From Diplosphaera chodatii (taxonomy: Eukaryota > Chlorophyta > Trebouxiophyceae > Prasiolales > Stichococcaceae): a stretch of 64,000 bases of DNA. The notes beneath the pieces were generated by a model. The model saw nothing but the letters and a program-made list of their open reading frames with translations, was not told where the DNA came from and did not search any database. A program made the position numbers and the translations under genes. Below, one piece after another: positions 11,169 through 20,966 of this stretch. The stretch lies in contig JAALGY010000041.1 in assembly GCA_032358165.1 (NCBI GenBank), positions 620,001 through 684,000 of the forward strand, given 5' to 3'. The first letter of the stretch is position 1; each line of letters opens with the position of its first letter.

Positions 11169-13643
11169 TCAGTGTTGCGGCCGCTGAATGCACACCAGCC
11201 CCGCAGCGCCGCCGTGTGCCAGCCACCCTGCAGTGTGACTGCAGGAAGCGCCGCCCGTGCCGTCGCCGGCGTCGCTGCCAGATGCGCTGCCAGAGACTCT
11301 GCTGACCCCGGCATTCACTCCGCTGCCGTTGGCGCCGACGCTCCATCGCACGCGGTGTACAGCCACCAGCGGCGGGCTGGGGAGCGTTTTGATGGTGGCT
11401 GTTGAGCCCTTTGGCGCCTGCAGATGGCAGCAAACTTGCAGGGTTATAGTGTACCACCAGGCTGAGGGGACCAGCAGAGTCGACTTGACAACCATCTCAA
11501 CCATGGTTGCAGTCTGCAGATACTCTGCACGAGCTGCATACGCATGGATGGGCAGTAGATGGGGCGAAAGACAGCACCACCCCAACCATCAAACTTGGCA
11601 ACTGTCTGCTAATAATGGCCAACAGCAGGACCAATAGCAGGCAGCTGCACACAGAGCTGAACGGGCATTGCAATGAGATAATTGAATCCTGACCCTGCAT
11701 GAGGGAGGGCTTTCTGCCCACGCCGTGCTGTATCCTAGATATACAATGCCCACCTTGGGCTGCTTGGTGGATGTTGACGCGGCGGCAGCGGCACGCGCCA
11801 GGGCGCTGTCATCGAGTAGCACCAAGGCTTCACCCTCCTGCTGCCACCCTGCAGCAGAGTGCCGTGCATGCAGGATCAGCAGCTTCGATGCACATGCCCG
11901 TGAGCCTTGGATTGTCGGGACGCACATGTGCATTGTGGGGCCTTTGGAGCCAAGGCTCCGAAGGTCATCCACGTGCTGAAGCTCATCTCTCAGTCAGCTC
12001 AACCAGCATGTGAAGGCTGGATGGTGCTCCTATCTGTGTGAAATCGGTCACTAGAGTTCGACATCGCACACCGCAGATCGCTGTTGGCATGGGTTGCGGC
12101 AGGCGCGTGTCCCGTGGCACGATGGTCTCCAGGGTGTAGACGGTGCCATCCTCGCAGCCGTACGCTGCTAGGACAGGGCCACGGGGAGCCAGCCCCGCAT
12201 GCACACTCCAGACGGCGCCTGCAGGTGCAGCACGTGCAAGGTTGCCTGTGTGCAGTTTGCCGACCGTCCGACAGACACCTGGCACACAGCTGGTTTCAGC
12301 AAAGCCGTGCTCAGCGCATGACCAAGCAGCTGAATCTCCTGTGTTTGGTGTCCTACTGTGAGCACCGGTCTGCATGCAGGCAGCCACCTGTCTTGGTTTT
12401 GCAGAGTGCCCTGGTGGATGTCCCCAGCTGCGTCACCAGCGTGCGTGGGAACGGCAGGACCGCCTGCAAGACGGGTCGATGCTGATCGTTGCTCAAACCC
12501 TCCAGGACGTAGACAGCGGAAGGGTGTCACGATGCATCTGACGTACTGCCGGCCAGCGTCACGTGCCAAAAGCGCACAACCAATGACATGAACAGAATGT
12601 TGACCCTCTTCTCGACATGGTCTTCAGATGTCAGCAAATACGTAAGACATGCCATGCATGTCCAGTTGCCGCACATGCAGGTAGCCGCTGTCGGTGCTGA
12701 CGAGGGTGGGCAGGCTGGGCGCAGGCCAGTCCGCCGACGGGACGAACGCCACGCCGGTGTGAACTTGCCACACCGGGTGATAGATGTCCCTGCGCAGCCC
12801 ACCCAGCGGGTCAGCAACTACCCAAGAGCTTTGTTCACACACAGCGCGTGACGAGCCAGGTGCGTCCATCAGCAACCACACCGGGAGGGCACAGCTAGAA
12901 CCTGAGCCTGCTTTGCAGGAAAGCAGTTGCTTAGGTGCATCAGGACCCCTTATGGTCACCCAAACAGGTTATCTAGTGTAAACCGGTGCTGCCTCCTCCC
13001 CAGATGAGAGCATAATCAACAGCGCCGTTCTGCATACCGCACCTGACATCCCAGATGCTGACATTGCCATCGTGGCCGGCAGTCATGAAGACGGAGCGCC
13101 CCGCGAGAACGTCGCCGCCGTCGCCCAGCGCCGCCGGCGCCCACAGGATCGAGCGGATCGGGCCCTCGTTGGTGCGCACGTGCAGCAGCAGCTCCGGCGC
13201 GAACGGCACGCTGCAGGGGCAGACACCACGGTGGCTGGGTGTCAGCTACAGACTCAACATGCAGCATGCAAGGCGTTGCCACATCAACCATCAACTGGTA
13301 TTTGTACCTCAATTATTCGGGTGGGCAGAAGCCCTGCCAATGATCTATGCATCAGCTTTGGCAGCTGCAGATCATGGAACCAGCTGCACACCGTACCCTA
13401 CCCGCCAGGCTGTGTGCTGGCCGCCGGCATCAGCCGCCAGAGCGCAGCGGTGCCATCCCAGTGGCCCACGAGCAGCAGGTCGTGCGGAGACCGTGGCAGC
13501 CAGTCCAGGGTGGCTGCTAGGCTGCCGCCAACACGAGCGGAGGCCAGGGTGACTGCTGACGCCAGGCGCACTGCCAGCACGCCCTCCTGCTGCTGTGCTG
13601 GCAGTTGGCCAGCCTCCTGCTGCTGTGCTGGCAGTTGGCCAGC

Positions 13644-13701
<58 letters not shown>

Positions 13702-14819
13702 GTAGGTGTGAGGATGGCTGCAGGGTGGGGAACCGCTGCCACCAGCACATCGCCGCTGCCAAGCGCGACGGCCAGCCAGCCCACCCTGCGAGCGGCACCC
13801 CACCCATGATTTGTGTTTGTGGCCGAGCACATGTGTGCAGACATGTCATTTCGATAAGAAGCTGTGGGCATGCAGCACCCTGGTAGGGTGGCTGCGCTGG
13901 CGTCCACAGGTGGTGGGCTGCGGGGACACCACTTGACATCCCAAGCCACGCCTCCATCATGGCATACTGCCATGACCATACTTGGCGTTTTCACAAGCTC
14001 GCCTGGCTTGCCACTGCAAAGGGTACACCACCAGTGTACACAAGGTGCGGTTGTTGAGTGCACTACAATGTGTGTGCAGCATGGCTGATAGAGCGGCAAC
14101 ACGGTTTGCGCTTGCTGGGGTGGGGCAGCCCCTTGCAACCGTAGCAGCTGAAAGCCAACCGTGCAAATCGCAGAAGGTGTACCTGGGGCTGCCGCTGCCA
14201 CTGAAGCGCGCCTCCCACAGCTGTACGCAGCCTGGCCCTGCCACTGCCCGACCCATCACGTTGCTCTCCCGGCCTCTCGGGTGGGCTGCCACCTGCCAGC
14301 ACGGCAGGATGCCCGTTCTGTTCGACTGCCTCATCATCGAAAACACAACTGCTGCTTCACAGACGACGTGTGTTGCTTGTGATTTGCCAGCGGCAATGCT
14401 GTGGGTATGGGAGCGAGGCGCACTGCAAGGAACCGCCTGCTGCCGAGCTCGGCCGCGCCGCTGTCATCCTGCCTGCTGGCGGCAGCTGCATGACCACTGC
14501 CGCTGTCTGCGTTGCGTGCGTGCTGCGCCGGCATATCAGGGCTCCAGTCCAAACCCCACACTGGACCTCCGCAGTGGAGGACGGCGCCGCCAGAATGGCC
14601 TGCTGCTGGCTGTCCATCCGCCATTCGGCGCCGCTTGTGACCGTCCGACGTGCCTGTCGCGTGCTGACATCCGAAGCTATGCCGTGCGGCTCCGAACAGT
14701 GGCAAGGGTTCTGGCACAGCCCCAGTGTCGCCAGCTGCATCATCTGCACTGGTGCGCAGCCCAGCAACTGGCACCGACTGCGGCTGCAGATCCAGGTATG
14801 GCGAAGCGTCCCTGCACAC
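11169..14819 (-). CDS. WD40 protein resembling TFIIIC subunit 2 (GTF3C2-like)
   Basis: Exons fixed by phase: 14819-14361, 14292-14183, 14013-13879, 13785-13402, 13210-13043, one ending at 12642, one ending at 12072, 11848-11754 and 11417-11169. One or two exons between 12642 and 12240 are unresolved. The WD40 units follow the GTF3C2 pattern: GGPVWGLDWSPDM, GCVQLWEARF, DGGVAWDVKWCP, VGWLAVALGSGDVLVAAVPHP, DWLPRSPHDLLLVGHWDGT, GHDGNVSIWDV, GAVWSVHAG, and a last unit LVAVHRVRWS ending GWLAHGGAAGLVCIQ. TFIIIC recruits TFIIIB to tRNA and 5S genes for RNA polymerase III. A polyglutamine run encoded by (CAG)18, plus duplicated AGQLPAQQQ units, is inserted in the blade after VPHP. The family call is from motif memory; another WD40 family is possible. 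Confidence 0.75.
13584..13700. repeat. (CTG)18 tract and adjoining 30-bp tandem repeat in coding sequence
   Basis: Two copies of a 30-base unit (from 13584 and 13614) lead into 18 uninterrupted CTG units (13647-13700). On the minus strand these are CAG codons, giving a polyglutamine run flanked by repeated EAGQLPAQQQ in the WD40 gene. Confidence 0.95.
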
Positions 14820-15680
14820 GAGCTAATTGAAATGTCGTATGGCTGCATTATATGAGGCTGCAGTCAACGTTCCAACCCATGGCGTTGTGCAGATGCGCTG
14901 TCACAGTATATATGACATACGTATCACATCATTTGACTCAGACGACAACAGAATTGCATATCATTAGCAATATACATGGCACGCACTGTCGAACTGTCAT
15001 CCAGCCTTGCTCCCTGGTGCAGCCCCATGAACCCAGATCAACCACAGTCATCACATGTACTTGTCAACTTTCAGCAGCTATGCGACTCTGAGCGACTGAC
15101 ACGAGCACACCGTATTCGTGTTGTGATGTAGCAAGTCTTGCACCAGATCTTCTATTCTGAAGCAGTTTGAGTGATGCCGGCATGCTGACGTCTCCCGACA
15201 CTGCAGGGCTGGCAGGCTGCAAAGTAGGATCTGCTGTTCAGCCTGGCGGCACTGTGCAGTTGGCCTTCGGACCAAACGTCACTGTCTCACTCCGACACAG
15301 AAAGGATTTACAATTACCACAAACAGGTTGCGGATTGCCAAACGTCATGAGCGTCCAGCTGCATACAAAGCTGCAGCACACAATCATGCATGTGCGTGCG
15401 TGACGACAGCAATGCACTTGCAGAGGGCAGCAAAAGAAACTTTCCAACCCACCACAAAGAAGGATGCTGCTAGTTATTTGCAGGTGATCAAAATCATCGT
15501 GGAGAAACGTGCCTATCCAGTGATACGGTACATGACAATGCCATGACCCCTCAAGACCCCCGTTACAACAGAAAACCAAAACCAAGATCGGTTACTTTGT
15601 TGTCTTCAAAGCCTCAACTGGAGTCGAGCAAGAGCTAGCTGTATCCGATCTCAGCTTCCTGGGCTGGGTACTGATCTACA
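14820..15680. other. Intergenic region between two minus-strand genes
   Basis: This is the expected promoter and 5' leader of the WD40 gene plus the 3' end of the GATA gene. The part near 14880-15000 is more AT-rich than its surroundings. No gene is supported. Confidence 0.4.
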
Positions 15681-18600
15681 TTAGATTGTGGTCTGCCGCC
15701 ACATGCTGTCCATGAAGGGACCAAACTGCTGCTGCTGTTGATGCTGCAGCTGCTGAGGCTGATACTGCAGGTGCTGCTGCTGCTGCAGATGCTGATGCGG
15801 CTGCTGCTGCTGTTGGGACGGTTGCTGATGCAAGTTCTGCGTGTGCTGCTGCTGCTGATGCTGAGGCGGGTGTTCAACTGGGGCGGGCATGAAGCCATTG
15901 GCGGCAGCCTGGGCGGGTGACATGCCATACCAGGGGGCCGGACGCAGCGCGTCCATTGCAGCCGCGCTGCTGCCGCCAATGTCCAGGCTGATCATGTCCA
16001 TGCTGACACCAGTGGGCACGTTGGCCTCTGGAGAGCAGCGGAGGTGGGGCTCAAAGGCGCCGCTCGCAAAGCGCTGCGCCTGAGCCTGCTCCGCCTGCTG
16101 TATGTCGCGGAATGTGCCGCTGTCAATCGAGCCCACGAGGTCATGGATGGCGCCAGGATCAGATGTTGGAGGCATGACAGCGTCCATGGCTGTGAGCCTG
16201 TCTGCCTGTGACGGCGGCGCGCCCATCAAGAAGGGCGACTGGTAGGCCCCCTCGCCGCTGCCGCTGCCCTGGGCAAAGCTGACGGTCGGGAACTCGGAGG
16301 CAGCGTCCGCCGCGCTGGACGTCTGCTGCTGCAGCTGCAGGTGCGCGGCGAGCGCCTGCTGCTGCTGCTGCTGCAGGGCCTCTGCCGATGTCCCAAGCAG
16401 TGATGGGCAGTGCGCACTGCCACTATCCACCAGCGACTGCAGAGGGTCGCTGGCGTGGCTGAATTCCGAGGCACCAGAGGGCAGGTTGAGGCCCTGCTGC
16501 ACGCCAGGAAACTGTGACCCCGTGAAGGGCTGCTGCAGCAGCTGCTGGTCTGGCTGCTGGGGCTGCATCGCAGCCGAGGGGAAGTCGGCCATGGCCTGCG
16601 GCTGCGCCTGCAGCTGCTGCTGTGCCGGGGGGGACTGGTGCGGGGGCGAATGGTGTTGCTGGTGCTGCTGCTGGTCCTGCAGTTGGTGCGGGAGCGGCTG
16701 CTGGGAGCCTGCCGGATCAGCTGCCTGTGCGTAGCGGCCAAGCACCGTCTGCAGCTCGGCAGCAGCTGCCTGGGGTTCCGGCGCGCCCCAGCTGCCCGCG
16801 CCTGGGGCGGGGTTCACGCCTGCCATGGTCTGCCCCGCACCCGCGCTGTCTGCTATGGCCAGCTGCTGCAGCGGCTGCGGCTGCTGATGGTGTGGCTGCT
16901 GAGCAGGCTGCTGCGGCGGCTGCTGCTGCATGGACTGCTGGGAGAAGGGGTTGAAGAATGCAGGGAGTGTTGGGGCGTTGCCAGCCCAGGCCGGGGTGGC
17001 TGCGCCACTCGGACCCCCTTGCGGGGCACCTGCCGCTGTGGCGAAGCCCGGCATGCCCATGACGTTCTGCAATCCCTGCATGCCGCCAAATGCACCCGGC
17101 AGCGGCCAGCTGTTGAACATGGTGCGCATCGGGACGAACGCTTCAGCACTCCCTGCCGCCTGCTGCTGCAGCGGCGCCAGGCTGAGCTGATACGGCTGCA
17201 GTGCCTGCAGCTGCTGCTGCGCACCGCCTTCAGGCTGGCTGGCGTTGGGCTGCAACCAAGCAAACACGCATCATGCATTGTGCTAGGTGTTTGGCTGAAG
17301 TTGCAATGCTGCAGGGGTATTGCAGCATCGCTTGTCCAGCAGCACACGGACAGCAAGGGACACAACTAGGATGTTGGTTGCAGACGGACCAGTAGGGGCA
17401 AGCCGCCAAAGCCGGATGACAGGGACAGCACGCGCGTCGAGTCGTTTGTCGCCTGCAGGCTGCTCCTGCGGCTTTGCTGCCCTGGCGACTGCAACACAGC
17501 GCCACAGCAGTTCATGGCCAAAACCAGCGGTATGTGCGCACCCAGAATCGCTCTTGTATGCTACCACCGGCCTACACCAACTGCTGGGCCCGCAGGTCCG
17601 ATCCGCAGGGCAGCCAGTGCCGGTGAGCAACACCAGAGTTGGCAACCGAACGTGCAGCATCTCGAGGGTACCTGGCGTCGCGCTTTGCGCTCTGGCGGCC
17701 GCATGACGCCCTTGTTGGCGTACATGAGCCCGCACGCGTTGCACAGGGTGCGCGGGCCCTGCGGCCCCCTCCGCATCATGGGCGTGTCCTGGGCGCTGGC
17801 CCCGCAGTTGACGCACCTGCATGTACACATGGTCAGGCTTGCCCATATGTTGCTGTACACACTCAACAGTTGTGCTTGCACGGTACGCTTTGCCGCCCCA
17901 GGGTGTGCCTTGGGACAGGGGTGCGGCTGACGCACTTCAGCTTGCCATCCGTGCCCAGCAGGCCCGCTGGGAATGTGACCGGTGCGGCGTCGTCCGACAG
18001 CGGTGCGCTGCCGTGGCGCTCCAGGGAACCTTGCCCCATCAGCGTGCCACCAATAGAGGTAGTACGTTTGCGTGGAGCGAGATCCTGCGGCGTGTTACGC
18101 ATCAGTTTAGACACGCAGCGGTGTTTGCTTGCCACTGACCTTGGCAACGGCTGCCGGTAGCGAGAGCGAGGGCCCGGTGTGCAGTCTGGTACATGCCCAG
18201 AGTTGCAGGCTGCATGCACCCGATGCAATGGGGCGTCGGAGCAGAGTCTAGGATACAGAGGGGAGGGGTGCAGAATGCACCTCCTGCTGTTCCCGCAGCT
18301 TGCGCTCCCGCTTCTTGTCTTTGTAACGCTGGAAGCTGGCCTATATCGCACAGCTTCAAATGTTAGAGCCCCGCTGGCTGTGATGCATGCACCCAGTTGG
18401 GCATCCACATGCATGAGTAACACTGCAGGAGCACATTGCAGGGGAGCACCTGGCGGTACTCCGCCGGAGTGAGGCCATCCGGCTGCAAAGCGTCGAAGTC
18501 GGAACTGTCTTCCAGCAGCTCCAGCAGCAGTGCAACCTGAGTGCATCACCACGGGAGCACATGAGCCAGTGGGGCAGCAGCGTCGTACGTCGCTCGGCAA

Positions 18601-18958
18601 ACAAGGCTGAGCACGACCCAGAAGGGCACACTGGAAACGCCCGGTGGCGCAGCAGGCGTGCGAGCGTTGCGCAGGGGCTGCACATCCAGGTACAAGGAGT
18701 GGTAATGTCTGGGTGACTGGGCACCCGGCGCTGCGGCACGCCGACGAAGGTGTGCTCCTGCCCTTTGTACACGAGCGTCACGTCGCCAGTCTCCTGCGGT
18801 GCCTCAGGCGCGAGCCCTGCCTGCTCCGATCGCTGCTGCTGCTGCTCCCCGCCTGTCCCGGCATCCGGTTGTGTGGTGCCCGGCTTGGCGGCGGGGGCCA
18901 CCGCGTCAACGGCCATAGCGGCCGGCGACGGATCAGCAGCCATGGGGGCTGCTGACAT
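15681..18958 (-). CDS. TIFY / partial CCT / GATA zinc-finger transcription factor with Gln-rich tail
   Basis: Six exons keep phase: 18958-18725, 18536-18450, 18340-18281, 18084-17936, 17816-17672, 17249-15681, giving 747 residues. Exons 1-2 encode a TIFY-like domain: [17 protein letters not shown] then [15 protein letters not shown]. Exon 3 encodes [19 protein letters not shown], matching only the first basic half of a CCT motif. Exon 5 encodes a GATA finger of the C-x2-C-x20-C-x2-C type with [19 protein letters not shown], as in plant ZML (GATA24/25/28) proteins. The last exon adds about 520 residues dominated by Gln, Pro, His and Ala, like an activation or condensate-forming domain. The order TIFY-CCT-GATA equals plant ZML proteins, which are nuclear regulators of light and stress genes. 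The CCT second half is missing, and the tail is far longer than in land plants. Confidence 0.93.
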
Positions 18959-19324
18959 CGCCTAGGCGCTCGGCGTGGTCTAAGCCGTCCGGGGACTTGA
19001 AAGTGATGTCAGCAGCAGCGTGGCATGTTGGAACTTTGATCGGTTAGGGCTCAAGACAGCGCCACACTGCGTCATCGGTATGTACTGCCATTTGGACATG
19101 TGCGCAACATGCACGTCACAAAACACTTAGCAGCTCTCAGCAGAGGCAAGCACTTGCAGTTGCTCCCGTCACCATGGGCCTTAGGCCCATGCTTCATTAT
19201 GACACTTGACACATTAGTCAGCATCTTGCATAGCACGGTTCGCTGACTGCTCTTGGCAGGTGTTGCTGTGTCACAGGCAGGTATGCTGCAATAGTACGCA
19301 GCCAGTGATTGGGCAACCTTGGTC
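18959..19324. promoter_or_regulatory. Short divergent promoter region
   Basis: Only 366 bases separate the start codons of the TIFY/GATA factor (minus) and the HhH-like protein (plus). Both 5' leaders and promoters must lie here, so regulation may be shared. Confidence 0.4.
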
Positions 19325-20525
19325 ATGGCAGGAGCGCTGTGGTGCACCACCGATGCCGCACCGTGGCAGCAGAGCCTAGAAGCATACCCCGATCGCGTGT
19401 CTGCCATGGGGAAGGACGGCCTCTCGGAGCTTGACAGGTACGAGCAGCTGCTGTGCTAACCTATGCGTTCACAGATGCAAACTGCAAGACGGCATGGTCA
19501 CATGAGCGCTTTTGCAACTTTGCTGTGCCGTTGGCCACCCATGCAGTTGGTACCGAGACCTACCGCATACCATTCAGGGACGGTCTGAACGTCCACATAT
19601 CACAGCAGAGGAGCTCGTCCGCATTGTGAGCTGCAGTTTTTTCAACGCTTCTGTGCACAATGCTGCCACCGCTGTTCAGACTAGAGGTCCCAGTGCCTTG
19701 ACAGGTGTCGGTGGTCGTGCAGAGCAGGTTGACTGGAAGCTGAAGCGTGGCAAGTTCAGGCCGAGGCTGCTGTCCTATGCACAAGCGCACTCGGATGCCA
19801 CTGTGCAAGACGCCAGTGCAGAGGCATTCCGGAAGGCGACATCTGGAGATGCCACAGATGTTGCAGACGCCCTGGCTCCACTCACAGAGCTCAAGGTGTG
19901 GTTCGTGCGTTATCATACGTGAGACAGACCCTCAATGAGACTGCCGTGCTGCTGCCCTTTCCGAGGCATCTGTCTGCCACACCATCCGCTGCAGCCCTCA
20001 GGTCCTCTCACTGCAGGGAATCGGACCAGCCACGGCATCGGCCGTCCTGGCTGTGGCGCAGCCAGCGTACCCGTTCATGTCGGACGAGGCCATGGGTGCT
20101 GCCGTGAAGGGGCCTCTGAAGTACACAGTGCCGGAGTACATGCAGCTGGTGGAGGCACTGCAGGGCAAGGCAGCGGCGCTCAACAAAGTCGGCGGTGAGC
20201 TTGCCTAGCCTTGACAGCTGCACAGCGTATTCTTCCACCAGTCAGTCAGCTCTCTACATGCATGTTTGCAAAGTGATGAAATTGGTACATCACGTCACAA
20301 CGCCCTAGTGAACTCGAGTCCATGCTGCCTGCGGCAGGTGACCACCAATGGACGGCAAGCGATGTGGAGCAAAGCCTGTGGTCGTCCTCGAGGGCCGACG
20401 CTGCCCCAAAGCGCCTCAAAAAGGCACCAGCCAAAGGCCGGAAGCAAGTGAAAGGCCAGGACAAATTGGGAGTGAAGCAGCCAGCTGGCACGAGCAAGGC
20501 TGGGAGAAGCAGCGTGAAATCATGA
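19325..20525 (+). CDS. Conserved protein with a helix-hairpin-helix-like GIGPATASA motif, function unknown
   Basis: Five exons in phase: 19325-19437, 19547-19625, 19728-19895, 20017-20194, 20338-20525, giving 241 residues. Readable blocks are EAYPDRVSAM, LDSWYRDLPHTI, VDWKLKRGKFRPRLL, LKGIGPATASAVLAVA and YPFMSDEAMGAA. The KGIGPATAS block looks like the hairpin of HhH-GPD DNA glycosylases. I recall a widespread eukaryotic family without assigned function that shares exactly these blocks. I see no catalytic Lys/Asp pair typical of glycosylases. The C terminus is a Lys-rich, disordered tail (PKRLKKAPAKGRKQVKG) that could act as a nuclear signal or DNA-binding tail. It shares a 366-base divergent region with the TIFY/GATA gene. 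Confidence 0.88.
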
Positions 20526-20966
20526 CTGAAGTGCAAATTTCAGAACCTGCTTCCGCCAGACGTCGAGTCCAACCGTGGGGTGTAGCAAACATGTGCAAGG
20601 CGTGGTGCCTATTGAAAGAGTTTGCTGCTTGTTCAAAGCTTCCAGGTGTACTAGGTTCAATGACCACAATCGCGACCTGGTGAAAGTCAATGTGCACAAA
20701 ACCAGGCGCGCACACATTGCGGTCTTAAAGTGTGCAAGCTCCCAATGCTTGGAGAAGCAGAGCCTAAAACCAACGTGTGGTGCATCAATACTTGTCCCCC
20801 AACTGCTGAGCTGTTCACAGCGGTCTGAAGTGCGGAGCGCAGTATGCGTGGCAGGATGGCCGGTGTCGCCTTCTCCTATATGCTTCAGCTGTTGGGATGG
20901 CAAGCGTGGCAGCGGCACAACATGTAGCATCACAGCTCGTAACAACACTCAGTGCTGTGAGCTCGT
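20526..20966. other. Intergenic region between convergent genes
   Basis: It holds the 3' ends of the HhH-like gene and the SnRK2-like kinase. Nothing further is seen. Confidence 0.5.

Noticed and set aside
13605..13886. Leu-rich and Cys-rich frames on the plus strand across the CTG run
   Set aside because: They are the other-frame readings of the triplet repeat; the minus-strand glutamine reading is the one embedded in WD40 sequence.
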